Of a stretch of DNA of 64,000 bases, positions 21,643 to 30,242 are shown in pieces. The DNA comes from Mycobacterium spongiae (lineage in GTDB: Bacteria > Actinomycetota > Actinomycetes > Mycobacteriales > Mycobacteriaceae). The notes below the pieces were generated by a model. That model searched no databases, was not told where the DNA came from, and was given only the letters and a program-made list of their open reading frames with translations. The position numbers and the translations under genes are program-made. Numbering within the stretch: position 1 is the stretch's first letter; each line of letters starts with the position of its first letter. The stretch covers positions 3,286,001-3,350,000 of the forward strand of contig NZ_CP046600.1 in NCBI RefSeq assembly GCF_018278905.1, written 5' to 3'.

Positions 21643-21773
21643 CTCCCTACACGGCGAAGCAAGACCCCGCTGGCTAGGTTGGCCGGCAGGAGTGACCAAA
21701 CCGGGGACTAGGCCGGTGACCAGGCCTCGCTGCGACGAGCAGATCGACGCGACTGCTACCGGAAACCACCCAT

Positions 21774-23846
21774 TCAGGTGGCTTGCAGGATGAGCGGCGG
21801 CCCGGGATCGGGCGACAACGGGATATTCGCGCGCTGCATCAGCCAGCCAGCGATGTTGTGGAACAGCGGAGCCGCGGAATGACCTTGCGTGCCGTCGGAG
21901 TTGCGCTCCGGGTTGTCCATCATCAGCCCGATCACGTAACGGGGATTGTCGGCCGTGGCCATCCCGGCAAACGTGATCCAGTACACGTTGTCGAAGTAGC
22001 AGCCACACGCGGGATTGATCTGCTGGGCGGTCCCGGTCTTACCGGCGATCTGGTAACCCGGAACTGCCGCCGAAGTCCCGGTGCCCTGCTGGAAGCCCAT
22101 CGGGTCGCGTTGGACGACGCCACGCAGCATCTGTCGCACGGTCTGTGCGGTCTGCGCGGACACGACCTGCACACCCTCCGGACGTGGTTCTTCGGTTCGG
22201 GTGCCGTCAGGGGCGACGGTGGCCTTGATGATCCGTGGCGGTATCCGCACCCCGTCGTTGGCGATGGCCTGGTACATCCCGGCCATCTGCAACAACGTGA
22301 TCGAAAGACCCTGGCCGATAGGTAAGTTCGAGAACGAGCTGCCCGACCACTGATCGATCGGCGGCACCAGCCCCGCACTTTCACCCGGAAGACCGACACC
22401 AGTGCGCTGCCCCAGGCCAAAATTGCGGAGCATGTCGTAATAACGCTTCGGCCCCACCCGCTGCGCCAGCATCAGGGTGCCGACATTGGACGACTTCCCG
22501 AACACCCCGGTTGTGGTGTACGGCATCACCCCGTGCTGCCAGGCGTCGTGGACGGTAACGCCGCCCATATCGATCATGCCGGGTACCTGCAGCACCTCGT
22601 CGGGGTTGCTCAGCCCATACTCGATGACCGAGGCCGCGGTGATGATCTTGTTCACCGAGCCGGGTTCGAACGGCGATGACACCGCCGGGTTGCCCAGCTC
22701 CTTGTTGCCTTGGCGCCCGATGTCCTGCGACGGGTCGAAGGTGTTGTCGTTAGCCATCGCCAGGACCTCACCGGTCTTGGCGTCAAGCACAACAGCGGAG
22801 ACGTTGCGAGCCGCGGACAGGTTCTTCGCCTGCTGAACCTGCTGCTGCACGTAGAACTGGATATCGTTGTCGAGGGTGAGCTGGACCGTCGAACCATGGA
22901 CCGCTTTGTGCCGATCGCGGTAGCTACCGGGAATGACCACGCCGTCCGAGCCACGGTCGTAGGTCACCGAACCGTCAGTTCCGGCCAGCACGGCGTCGAG
23001 GGCATCCTCGAGACCCAGCAGCCCGTGACCATCCCAGTCAATGCCCCCGACAACGTTGGCCGCTAGCGAACCGCCGGGGTACTGGCGCAGATCTTGGCGT
23101 TCCGAACCCACCTCGGGATACTTCTCGGTGATCGCGCCGGCTATGGCCGGGTCGACGGCGCGCGCCAGATAGACAAAGGGCTCGTCGCTTCGCAGCTTCT
23201 TCAACAAAGTCGCTCGATCGGGCTTGTTGTTCAGCCGGCTCGCGACCTCCTTGGCGATATCCCGCAGCCGTTGTTGCGGGTCGGGGGCGCCCGCACTGTT
23301 CTTCTTGGCCTCTGCCAACTGCTTTCGGATCCGCTTCGGCTGAAACGTCAACGCGCGCGCCTCGATTGTGAACGCAAGTCGGTTGTTGTCGCGGTCGACG
23401 ATGCTGCCGCGGACGGCCTCTTGGATGTCAGTGACCTTGAGCTGACCAGCCGCCTGGGCGCGCAGGTCTGCCGCCTTGGACACCTGCAGGATAAACAGCT
23501 GGGTGGCGGCGACCAGCATGAGCGCGACGATAACCACGTTGCCCGTTCGGTGCCGAAAGACGAACGATGCGCCGCGTGACCCCACCTCGACAACCCGCCG
23601 AGTTCGCCGCTCGCGTGTCGAACGCCCGGTAGGCGGTTCGGACCGCACGGCGTCGGAACGCACGACCGGGCGGGATTTCTTGGGTTTCTTGGCGTCTTTG
23701 GCCTTTGTGGCGTCTTTGGCCTTTGTGGCGTCTTTGGCCTTTTTGGCGTCTTTGGCCTTGCGGTCGGCTTGCAGTTTCTTGGGCCGCTTCCGTTGGGGCC
23801 CGGTCGACCCCGCCCGCTGGGCTATCCGGGAGTCGCCGCGGCTCAC
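21774..23846 (-). CDS. pbpB: Septal penicillin-binding protein 3, transpeptidase PbpB (FtsI)
   Basis: A 690-residue class B PBP; the GTG start overlaps the upstream gene stop by 4 bp. The cytoplasmic N-terminus (~100 residues) is very Lys/Arg-rich and contains a KAKDAT hexapeptide repeat at ~29-57. One membrane helix spans ~103-122. The PBP dimerisation domain follows. The transpeptidase domain has the active-site Ser in GSVNKI, then KSSN and KTGTAQ. It cross-links septal peptidoglycan with FtsW as glycosyltransferase partner and is a beta-lactam target. The repeat-rich tail differs from the M. tuberculosis protein as I recall it. Confidence 0.97.
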   Translation of the reverse strand: MSRGDSRIAQRAGSTGPQRKRPKKLQADRKAKDAKKAKDATKAKDATKAKDAKKPKKSRPVVRSDAVRSEPPTGRSTRERRTRRVVEVGSRGASFVFRHRTGNVVIVALMLVAATQLFILQVSKAADLRAQAAGQLKVTDIQEAVRGSIVDRDNNRLAFTIEARALTFQPKRIRKQLAEAKKNSAGAPDPQQRLRDIAKEVASRLNNKPDRATLLKKLRSDEPFVYLARAVDPAIAGAITEKYPEVGSERQDLRQYPGGSLAANVVGGIDWDGHGLLGLEDALDAVLAGTDGSVTYDRGSDGVVIPGSYRDRHKAVHGSTVQLTLDNDIQFYVQQQVQQAKNLSAARNVSAVVLDAKTGEVLAMANDNTFDPSQDIGRQGNKELGNPAVSSPFEPGSVNKIITAASVIEYGLSNPDEVLQVPGMIDMGGVTVHDAWQHGVMPYTTTGVFGKSSNVGTLMLAQRVGPKRYYDMLRNFGLGQRTGVGLPGESAGLVPPIDQWSGSSFSNLPIGQGLSITLLQMAGMYQAIANDGVRIPPRIIKATVAPDGTRTEEPRPEGVQVVSAQTAQTVRQMLRGVVQRDPMGFQQGTGTSAAVPGYQIAGKTGTAQQINPACGCYFDNVYWITFAGMATADNPRYVIGLMMDNPERNSDGTQGHSAAPLFHNIAGWLMQRANIPLSPDPGPPLILQAT
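23691..23760 (-). repeat. 18-bp tandem repeat inside pbpB encoding KAKDAT hexapeptides
   Basis: On the plus strand, GGCGTCTTTGGCCTTTGT occurs at 23691-23708 and 23709-23726, with a one-base variant at 23727-23744 and a partial copy to 23760. The unit is six codons, so expansion or contraction keeps the reading frame. It encodes alternating Lys/Ala/Asp/Thr in the cytoplasmic tail of PbpB. Confidence 0.9.
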
Positions 23847-25048
23847 CCTCCGACCCCTGGCGCGCTAGGCGTCACGGGGCCGAATTGTTCTCCACCGGGC
23901 CGCACGGGAACCGGGGCCGTGGCGGTTGGCCGCGGCGCGAGCGCGGCACCCGCTCGTGGGACCGCCGCAGAAGGGGGACCCGGGCGTACGAGCGGGGGTG
24001 TTGCTCCCACTGGTCCCGGCCCCGGCACTCCGGCTGGTGTCGGCACCTGCGCGCCGCCCAATGGAGCTGGCACCTGGCCCGGAACCACCGGCACCTGACC
24101 GGGCAGCATCGGCACCGGCGCGTGCGGCATCGGTACCTGAGCGGGCAGCCCCGGCACCGGGCCCGGCGACTGCGGACCGGCTTGCCGCGGTAGGTGCGTG
24201 CCGCCGCCCAATGTCGCAGTGCCGTCCGGGGTACGCAGCAGCACCTGGGGGCCGGACCCGGCTGGCGCCGCAGGTTCCTCGGGACCTGGCGTTACCCGGA
24301 CTGGGACCTCAAGGGGAACCGCGTCCGGCTTCGGGGGTGGTGGCGGACCCTCGTCGGGCAGTTTGCTGTTCAACGGCGGCGGCGGCACGCCGTCGGCCGG
24401 CTTGGGTTCGCCGACTACCATCCAGTTCCCTTCGGGACCCTGGACCAGGTGAGCGGTATCCCGGGTGGGGATCATGCCCTGCTCACGGGCCGCTTCGGCC
24501 AGCGCCGGCGCGGATCGCGCCTCGCGCACCCGGCGTTCAAGCGCCTCTTTCTCCTGCTGCAGCAGCCGGGTCCGTGCGCGAGCGTGGCTCAGCTCGTAGG
24601 AACGTTCGGCAGCGTCAGTGGACAACCACAGCGTCAAGCCCAGCCCGACCCCCAACGCACCGATGATCAGCACAACAAACGGAACCTTGCTCGCCAACCT
24701 CTGTGGCCGCAGGTCGATCGATGCCAGCCGACTAGCCAACCGCTCGATGAGCTTGGGCTGAACAGCCTTAGGAGCCTTTGCTTTCCGAGCCTTGGCTCGT
24801 GCCTTGGCCTGAGTCGAGCTCTTCGGCCGCGCCGGCCGATCGTCAGGCCGTGGCATCGGACTCGTCTGCGGTCCAGATTTTGGCACCCGCGCGTCCCGGT
24901 TGGGCGTCGACGTTGTGCGCGACCGCTCTCGTCGAGTGGGGCGCGCCCGTGCAGAGTCCGCCGTCACGCGACCGCGCGTTCGAGCCGACGCGTCACGCCC
25001 ATTGCCGCGATCGCCGCGTCGCTGTGGCTCCCGTCGCTTCGCCTTCAT
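23843..25048 (-). CDS. FtsL-like proline-rich membrane protein (Rv2164c-like)
   Basis: A 401-residue protein with an ATG start overlapping the rsmH stop (ATGA). Residues 1-~120 are a basic cytoplasmic region. One membrane helix spans ~123-142. A heptad-rich coiled coil follows (~148-180, [19 protein letters not shown]). The rest is Pro/Gly/Val-rich and probably disordered outside the cell. Small bitopic coiled-coil proteins between rsmH and the septal PBP gene are FtsL in other bacteria, so position and topology support an FtsL role. The long proline-rich extension is typical of mycobacteria. No catalytic motif is seen. Confidence 0.88.
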   Translation of the reverse strand: MKAKRREPQRRGDRGNGRDASARTRGRVTADSARARPTRRERSRTTSTPNRDARVPKSGPQTSPMPRPDDRPARPKSSTQAKARAKARKAKAPKAVQPKLIERLASRLASIDLRPQRLASKVPFVVLIIGALGVGLGLTLWLSTDAAERSYELSHARARTRLLQQEKEALERRVREARSAPALAEAAREQGMIPTRDTAHLVQGPEGNWMVVGEPKPADGVPPPPLNSKLPDEGPPPPPKPDAVPLEVPVRVTPGPEEPAAPAGSGPQVLLRTPDGTATLGGGTHLPRQAGPQSPGPVPGLPAQVPMPHAPVPMLPGQVPVVPGQVPAPLGGAQVPTPAGVPGPGPVGATPPLVRPGPPSAAVPRAGAALAPRPTATAPVPVRPGGEQFGPVTPSAPGVGG

Positions 25049-26283
25049 GAGTGGCCCTTCCCGGTTGCGTGATTGTGCGGATCTCCCTTGTGCTCAACTC
25101 GTTGCAAGGCCCGTAACCGCACTGCGGCGCTGCGTCGGTTGTGTTCCATCTCGGCGTCGTCCGCTCGTTCGGCTCCGTGCGTCAACGACCGGAATCGCGG
25201 GCCATGGCCGGGAAGTTCAACGGGCAGACCGGCTGGTGTTCCCGATGCGACCGCGTCGGCGAACATCCGTTTGACGATCCGGTCCTCGAGTGATTGATAG
25301 GCGAGCACCACGATGCGCCCACCGACGACGAGCGCATCCAACGCCGCGGGCAGCGCGCTGCGCAGCGAGCCCAGCTCGTCATTGACCGCGATCCGCAGCG
25401 CCTGAAAGGTCCGTTTAGCCGGATGCCCACCGGTACGCCGCGCTGGGGCCGGAATCGCCCGGTACAGCAAGTCCACCAGCTGAGCAGTCGACGTGAACGG
25501 GGTTTCGGCACGCTGGCGAACGATGTGCGCGGCAATTCGGCGTGCGAACCGCTCCTCGCCGTAGCGGCGCAGGATATCCACCAGCGCGGCCTCGTCGTAG
25601 GTGTTGACAATGTCAGCCGCGGTCACCGGAGATGCCGGGTCCATCCGCATGTCCAACGGCGCGTCGTGCGCATAGGCAAAGCCGCGCTCGACGCGGTCGA
25701 GCTGCATCGAGGACACGCCGAGATCGAACAGCACCGCATCGACTGACTCCACTGGGGCGTAGCCGAGTTCGGCTAGCGCTACAGCGATCGCGTCATACCG
25801 AGTGTGGATCAGCGTGACCCGGTCGGCGAACCGGGCCAACCGAGTCCGGGCGATGTCCAGCGCACTTGGGTCGCGGTCGAGCCCGATCAATCGAAGGCCC
25901 GGCAGCTCGTCGAGAAATCGTTCCGCGTGACCGCCTGCGCCAATGGTCGCGTCGAGCAGGACCGCCTTCGTTCCGTCCGGGTGGTGGCGGGTCAAGGCGG
26001 GAGTCAGCAACTCCACGCACCGACTCCGCAGGACCGGCACGTGCCCGAAATCACTCTGGCCGAAAGCGTCACGCCCCAAACAGGAATCGTCGGCCACCGC
26101 AACCCCTCCGCCAGTCCCGTCAGATGCGGCGGCCGCCGGGGTCACCGTTAGCCCTACCGTCCCTGCACCCTGGTCCCTGTCCGAATGCGCGAACCTGGCG
26201 TTGGGGAAGTACGCCAGGGTCGGTTCGGGCAGAGACCACGATGCACGGACATACTCCTTAGAAAATGTCGCCGAGCGCTTCAT
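25045..26283 (-). CDS. rsmH: 16S rRNA m4C1402 methyltransferase RsmH (MraW)
   Basis: The core (from [15 protein letters not shown]) has SAM-binding motifs [39 protein letters not shown] and PLDMRMDP, then [17 protein letters not shown]. It methylates N4 of C1402 in 16S rRNA. The start is a problem: the conserved N-terminal [14 protein letters not shown] has no ATG or GTG before it except codons inside mraZ. I use the ATG at 26283 ([11 protein letters not shown]), overlapping mraZ by 26 bp, giving 412 residues. An internal GTG start would drop this conserved segment. It is the second gene of the dcw operon. Confidence 0.93.
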   Translation of the reverse strand: MKRSATFSKEYVRASWSLPEPTLAYFPNARFAHSDRDQGAGTVGLTVTPAAAASDGTGGGVAVADDSCLGRDAFGQSDFGHVPVLRSRCVELLTPALTRHHPDGTKAVLLDATIGAGGHAERFLDELPGLRLIGLDRDPSALDIARTRLARFADRVTLIHTRYDAIAVALAELGYAPVESVDAVLFDLGVSSMQLDRVERGFAYAHDAPLDMRMDPASPVTAADIVNTYDEAALVDILRRYGEERFARRIAAHIVRQRAETPFTSTAQLVDLLYRAIPAPARRTGGHPAKRTFQALRIAVNDELGSLRSALPAALDALVVGGRIVVLAYQSLEDRIVKRMFADAVASGTPAGLPVELPGHGPRFRSLTHGAERADDAEMEHNRRSAAVRLRALQRVEHKGDPHNHATGKGHS

Positions 26284-26689
26284 CGGTAGCCGCGGAGAAG
26301 TTCTCTTCATGGACTTGCTGGTAGTCCTGCCACGCCTGTGAGTCCCAGATCTCGAGGTAGTCGACCGCACCGATCACCACACAATCCTTGGAAAGACTCG
26401 CGTAGCGGCGGTGGTCGGCCGAGAGCGTGATTCGGCCTTGACCGTCGGGATGCTGTTCGTCGGTGCCGGCAGCGAGGTTGCGCAGAAACGCTCGTGCTTC
26501 CGGGTTGCTGCGCGGCGCCTTGCTCGCTCGGCGGGCCAGCTGCTCAAACTCCGCTCGCGGGTAGACCGCGAGGCTGTGATCCTGGCTCTTGGTGACCATC
26601 AACCCCCCTGCCAACGCGTCACGAAACTTGGCGGGCAATGTCAGCCGCCCTTTGTCGTCGAGCTTGGGCGTGTAGGTGCCGAGAAACAC
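26258..26689 (-). CDS. mraZ: Transcriptional regulator MraZ
   Basis: A 143-residue protein started at a GTG ([16 protein letters not shown]) with GGGAGG 7 bp upstream; the open frame begins 5 codons earlier. It contains two SpoVT/AbrB-like halves, each with the DxxGR motif: [18 protein letters not shown] and [13 protein letters not shown]. MraZ forms a ring that binds spaced GTGG repeats and represses its own dcw operon. Such repeats are present at 26748-26771. First gene of the cluster. Confidence 0.97.
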   Translation of the reverse strand: MFLGTYTPKLDDKGRLTLPAKFRDALAGGLMVTKSQDHSLAVYPRAEFEQLARRASKAPRSNPEARAFLRNLAAGTDEQHPDGQGRITLSADHRRYASLSKDCVVIGAVDYLEIWDSQAWQDYQQVHEENFSAATDEALGDIF

Positions 26690-26747
26690 AGGGCCACCTC
26701 CCACCCAGAGTTGCTTCGCTCACCCACCACGCTCCAAGACACTTCGG

Positions 26748-26771
26748 CCACCATACCCCACAACCCCCCAC
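26748..26771 (-). promoter_or_regulatory. Probable MraZ operator: three GTGG boxes at 10-bp period
   Basis: On the minus strand, GTGG occurs at 26771-26768, 26761-26758 and 26751-26748, exactly 10 bp apart (GTGGGGGGTT, GTGGGGTATG, GTGGCC). They lie 59-82 bp upstream of the mraZ start. MraZ in E. coli and other bacteria binds TGGG-type direct repeats with one helical turn spacing. The spacing and place fit an autoregulatory site. Binding is inferred. Confidence 0.7.
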
Positions 26772-26913
26772 TTTTCCCCATACCTCACCCGTGCGCGACG
26801 GCGTTTCCCCCCTTATCCCCCAACTCGGGGGCATCCACTGCATCCGCTGCGGCATCGCGCAACAAAACCCACACCGACGCGAAGCCACATATCAAGAGGC
26901 CAGGGCAGAAAAC

Positions 26914-26949
26914 TGCCGTCGTGACGCCTCGATGGGCGTCACGACGGCA
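26914..26949 (-). terminator. Strong hairpin upstream of mraZ, terminator or attenuator
   Basis: A perfect 15-bp inverted repeat (TGCCGTCGTGACGCC at 26914-26928, its complement at 26935-26949) encloses a 6-nt loop. On the minus strand it is followed by GTTTTCTG, a short T tract, so it may terminate transcription coming from upstream or attenuate a leader of the mraZ operon. No gene overlaps it. Confidence 0.6.
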
Positions 26950-26950
26950 C

Positions 26951-26967
26951 AGTGGGGCAAAGTGGGG
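26951..26967 (+). promoter_or_regulatory. Second pair of AGTGGGG boxes, 10 bp apart, plus strand
   Basis: AGTGGGGCAA (26951-26960) is followed directly by AGTGGGGCAC (26961-26970), again one helical turn apart but oriented opposite to the proximal boxes. It abuts the hairpin at 26914-26949. It could be a distal MraZ site or part of a second operator. Confidence 0.4.
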
Positions 26968-27044
26968 CACAGATTGGCCACAACTGCGGCTCAGGACCGC
27001 ATACCCGTCATCAGCACCCCGAGGCCGAGCCGGCCTAAGAAAAT

Positions 27045-27071
27045 AAAGGGGCAGCCATCGGCTGCCCCTTT
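27045..27071 (-). terminator. Intrinsic terminator of the DUF3040 gene
   Basis: A perfect 12-bp stem (AAAGGGGCAGCC, loop ATC, GGCTGCCCCTTT) starts 20 bp beyond the stop of the gene ending at 27091. On the minus strand the stem is followed by ATTTTCTTAGG, a T-rich tail. It has the canonical form of a rho-independent terminator and separates this gene from the dcw cluster. Confidence 0.85.
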
Positions 27072-27090
27072 GTGACCAATCGGATTCGGC

Positions 27091-27495
27091 CTATTCGTCG
27101 AAGCGACGCCGGAACCGGTCCTCCATACGGCTGGTGAACGAACCCCCACCCTTGGCCCGACGCTGACGCGTGGATCCCGACGCCGATCCCCCAGACGACG
27201 CCTTCTTCCCCGACAGCCGCGGACCGGTGATGGCGAACACCACACCACCAAACATCACGACAAAGCCGAAGACGCTGAGAATCGGGAAGCTGCCGATCAT
27301 CGTCGCCTTGAACGCCACGCCGGATACCAGCATCGCCAGACCGACGACGAACAACGCGGCACCTTGCAGCCATCGCCGTGCGGAGGGTGCACGGAAGCCA
27401 CCCCCGCGGACGCTCGACGCGAATTTGGGGTCTTCGGCGTAGAGCGCGCTCTCGATCTGGTCAAGCATCCGCTGCTCATGATCGGAGAGTGGCAT
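27091..27495 (-). CDS. DUF3040 membrane protein (Rv2169c-like)
   Basis: A 134-residue protein starting MPLSDHEQRMLDQIESALYAEDPKFASSV, the signature of DUF3040. Two hydrophobic segments follow at ~46-66 and 70-92. The tail is Gly/Ser/Arg-rich and ends in a basic cluster (MEDRFRRRFDE). It is widespread in actinobacteria upstream of the dcw cluster, with unknown function. It has its own terminator. Upstream lies a 425-bp divergent region with an 18-bp minisatellite. Confidence 0.9.
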   Translation of the reverse strand: MPLSDHEQRMLDQIESALYAEDPKFASSVRGGGFRAPSARRWLQGAALFVVGLAMLVSGVAFKATMIGSFPILSVFGFVVMFGGVVFAITGPRLSGKKASSGGSASGSTRQRRAKGGGSFTSRMEDRFRRRFDE

Positions 27496-27704
27496 TCGTC
27501 CCTCCTTGCCGACAAACCGTCACATACCTACCGGTAGCACACCGATGCCCGGGTGCGCGGGCAACTAACTCAGATGATACGAGGTCAATCTGCGCCGTAC
27601 CACTAGTTCGCGAGCGATTCTATCCCGGCGGTGTCGCCGCGAGGCGACAGGCCGCAACCGCCGCGCGTTGCCAACCCGCAGACTGACCCTGCGACGTCGC
27701 TTCC

Positions 27705-27848
27705 TGGTCGATGGTCCTCTCGTAGTCGATGGTCTTCTCCTAGTCGATGGTCTTCTCCTAGTCGATGGTCTTCTCCTAGTCGATGGTCTTCTCCTAGTCG
27801 ATGGTCTTCTCCTAGTCGATGGTCTTCTCCTAGTCGATGGTCGTCTGC
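27705..27848. repeat. 18-bp minisatellite between divergent DUF3040 and GNAT genes
   Basis: The unit TAGTCGATGGTCTTCTCC occurs six times without change (27723-27830), flanked by degenerate copies at 27705-27722 and 27831-27848, about eight in all. There are no spacers, so it is not a CRISPR. It fills a third of the 27496-27920 intergenic region and ends 72 bp before the TTG start of the acetyltransferase gene. The unit is divisible by 3 and open frames on both strands run through it, but nothing suggests translation. The rest of the intergenic region shows no gene. Confidence 0.95.
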
Positions 27849-27920
27849 TATCCGATACTGGTGCCGATACTGGTAGGCAAGGACCGCACCCAGGTCGTCA
27901 CATGAGGAGGGCACCGCGAG

Positions 27921-28541
27921 TTGGCGATATTCCTCATCGATCTGCTGCCTCACGACATGAAACGCCGCCTCGGCGACGCGCTGACCGTGTACGTCGACGC
28001 GATGCACTATCCCAAGGGTGCGGAGAAGCAGCGCGCCGCAATGTGGCTGGAGCACATCGGGCGACGCGGTTGGCAAGCCGTCGCGGCAGTGGAAGTGGAG
28101 GCGAGCACGTCGAATGGCCCCGGCGACACCCAACAGGAGCCGTCAGCGGCTGAACTGAGCAACGCCCCGATCCTCGGAGTGGCCTACGGGTACCCAGGGG
28201 CACCCGGTCAGTGGTGGCAACAGCAGGTAGTGCTCGGGTTACAACGCAGCGGTTTTCCCGCGCTGGCGATCACGCGGCTGATGAGCAGCTATTTCGAGTT
28301 GACCGAGTTGCACATCCATCCCCGCGCTCAGGGTCACGGCCTAGGTGAGGCGTTGGCCCGCCGACTCCTCGCCGGTCGCGACGAGGACTACGTCTTGCTC
28401 TCCACACCAGAGACCGATGGTGAGGCCAACCGTGCATGGAAGTTGTACCGCCGTTTGGGCTTCACCGACATCATCCGCCGCTACCACTTTGCCGGCGATC
28501 CGCGAGCTTTCGCGATCCTCGGCCGTACGCTCCCCTTGTAA
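27921..28541 (+). CDS. GNAT family acetyltransferase (Rv2170-like)
   Basis: A 206-residue protein with a TTG start 9 bp after GAGGAGGG. The C-terminal GNAT fold has the acetyl-CoA loop HPRAQGHGLGEALARRLL and ELTELHIHP before it, then NRAWKLYRRLGF. The N-terminal part (LIDLLPHDMKRRLGDALTVYV) is family-specific. The M. tuberculosis equivalent is reported to acetylate isocitrate dehydrogenase and isoniazid. Substrate in this organism is inferred only by orthology. Confidence 0.9.
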   Translation: MAIFLIDLLPHDMKRRLGDALTVYVDAMHYPKGAEKQRAAMWLEHIGRRGWQAVAAVEVEASTSNGPGDTQQEPSAAELSNAPILGVAYGYPGAPGQWWQQQVVLGLQRSGFPALAITRLMSSYFELTELHIHPRAQGHGLGEALARRLLAGRDEDYVLLSTPETDGEANRAWKLYRRLGFTDIIRRYHFAGDPRAFAILGRTLPL

Positions 28542-28607
28542 CCAGGGGCAACCCGCGGCCGGAGGTTGCGTGCAAAACCGCGATACCAGGTCTGGCACGA
28601 TGACCTG

Positions 28608-29330
28608 GTGCACGCCAGCTCTACCCCACTCCCAGCCCGAGGATCGCGAGCAGTCCGGCCCAGGCGGCGGCGCGTGCTGGCCATCGCGATGCTGCTGATG
28701 CTGGTGCCCCTGGCAACAGGCTGCCTGCGGGTCCGGGCGTCGATCACCATCTCGCCCGATGACCTGGTATCCGGTGAGATCATTGCCGCGGCCAAACCGA
28801 GAAACAGTAAAGACCTAGGCCCGCAGCTCGACAGCGACGTGCCGTTCAGCCAGAAAGTTGCGGTCTCGACCTACGACAGCGACGGCTATGTCGGGTCGCA
28901 AGCGGTGTTTTCCGACCTGACCTTCGCTGAGCTGCCGCAGCTGGCCACGATGAACCCCGATGCCGCCGGCGTGAACCTGTCCCTGCGCCGAAACGGCAAT
29001 CTGGTGATCCTGGAAGGTCGCGCGGACCTCACCTCGCTGACCGACCCCGAGGCCGACGTCGAACTGACAGTCGCGTTCCCCGGGGTAGTGACGTCCACCA
29101 ACGGTGACCGCATCGAGCCCGAGGTGGTGCTGTGGAAGCTCAAGCCGGGCGTGGTGAGCACGATGAACGCGCAGGCTCGCTACACCGATCCCAATACGCG
29201 CTCGTTCACCGCGGCGGGCATCTGGCTTGGCATCGTCTCGTTCGCCGCCGCCGCTGTGGTCGCGTCGCTGGCGTGGATCAACCGGGACCGCTCGCCCCGG
29301 TTCACCGCACCAGGTGACCAGCCCGAATAG
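28608..29330 (+). CDS. lppM: Lipoprotein LppM
   Basis: A 240-residue protein. I use the GTG at 28608, giving a short basic N-region before the signal peptide (RRRRVLAIAMLLMLVPLATGC); the Cys follows an LATG lipobox-like sequence. The open frame starts 14 codons earlier. The exported domain (RVRASITISPDDLVSGEII to about residue 200) binds PIM-type lipids in M. tuberculosis LppM, which modulates phagocytosis. A C-terminal membrane helix (GIWLGIVSFAAAAVVASLAW) precedes a short basic tail. Confidence 0.93.
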   Translation: MHASSTPLPARGSRAVRPRRRRVLAIAMLLMLVPLATGCLRVRASITISPDDLVSGEIIAAAKPRNSKDLGPQLDSDVPFSQKVAVSTYDSDGYVGSQAVFSDLTFAELPQLATMNPDAAGVNLSLRRNGNLVILEGRADLTSLTDPEADVELTVAFPGVVTSTNGDRIEPEVVLWKLKPGVVSTMNAQARYTDPNTRSFTAAGIWLGIVSFAAAAVVASLAWINRDRSPRFTAPGDQPE

Positions 29331-29345
29331 TCCCGAGCGCGCGGA

Positions 29346-30242
29346 TCACCCCGATTGCGCCGGCGACCAGTAAGCAAGCATCTCCGCGAACGTGTCGAAT
29401 GCCGCCCCGGAAACGCCGTAGGTGGCTTCGAAATGGATACTCAGCGGAAAACCCAGGTCGGCGACGCCGTCGAGCACGCGCTTGTACACGTCAACCATCA
29501 ATCGGCGTCGCTGCGCCGGCTCGCTCGCGGCCACCCTCTTCACGAACTCCTGCTCGCGGGCCACCACGGCATTCCCGGGGTCCTGGATGAGCCAGTTGAT
29601 CAAGCCGACCCGCGCCTCGACCTTGGGGATGAACCCAAATGACAGCAGGATCTCCGGGCGGTGATCAGTGCTGTCGGCGAACTCGGTGAGGAAATCCACG
29701 ATCGCGTCGGAATACAACAGCTGGGTCATGCCGTAGGTCGCGCCCTGCTCGCACTTGAAACGGAGCCGGCCCTGTTCACCCTCACGCGTCGGGATCACTA
29801 TCACGCCGCGGTTGGCCACCAACTCCCGATAAATCGACAAAGCGTCGGTGGGCGCGACACCAGAGCCCTCGCCGTCATTCATCGTGCGCGGTACACCGAC
29901 GAAGACCACGCCCTCCATTCCAGCATCGGACAGATCGACAAGCCGTCGACGCAGTGATGGTTCGTCCATGAACGCGGTCACCTGCGTGCACAGGCCGTTG
30001 ATCCCTGGCAACTCCGGCTTGATCACCGACCAGAAGTCGAGCACATCCAGTTTCGGCTGCATCGGGACAGGCCTGTCGGCGTCCTCGGGGATCATCCCGG
30101 GGACCATCACGTGCCGGAGACGGCCGTCCAGCCCGGACTCCGCCGAGTACCGCAGTACCTTGCGGGCATCTTCCAATGCCCGCTCTTTGCCACCCTCGAC
30201 ATTCGGTGGTACCAGCTCAAGAGCAATCGTGTTGAGGCTCAC
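29346..30242 (-). CDS. MetF-like methylenetetrahydrofolate reductase family protein (Rv2172c-like)
   Basis: A 298-residue protein started at a GTG (MSLNTIALELVPPN) with AAGAGGAG upstream; the open frame extends 21 codons further. The barrel signatures include LELVPPN, GLCTQVTAF, VFVGVPRTMNDGEG, GATYGMTQLLYS and LLSFGFIPK. The short mycobacterial form lacks some flavin-contacting parts and has been proposed to be a flavin-independent 5,10-methylene-THF reductase supplying methyl groups for methionine. I recall that assignment and cannot verify it. It converges on lppM and is divergent from idsA2. Confidence 0.82.
   Translation of the reverse strand: MSLNTIALELVPPNVEGGKERALEDARKVLRYSAESGLDGRLRHVMVPGMIPEDADRPVPMQPKLDVLDFWSVIKPELPGINGLCTQVTAFMDEPSLRRRLVDLSDAGMEGVVFVGVPRTMNDGEGSGVAPTDALSIYRELVANRGVIVIPTREGEQGRLRFKCEQGATYGMTQLLYSDAIVDFLTEFADSTDHRPEILLSFGFIPKVEARVGLINWLIQDPGNAVVAREQEFVKRVAASEPAQRRRLMVDVYKRVLDGVADLGFPLSIHFEATYGVSGAAFDTFAEMLAYWSPAQSG

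Noticed and set aside
27705..27848. CRISPR-like repeat array
   Set aside because: The 18-bp units are directly adjacent with no spacers and there are no cas genes; it is a minisatellite.
27603..28133. Antisense open frame with RLGEDH repeats opposite the acetyltransferase gene
   Set aside because: It arises from the 18-bp repeat and the shadow of a conserved gene; codon pattern and homology support the plus-strand gene only.
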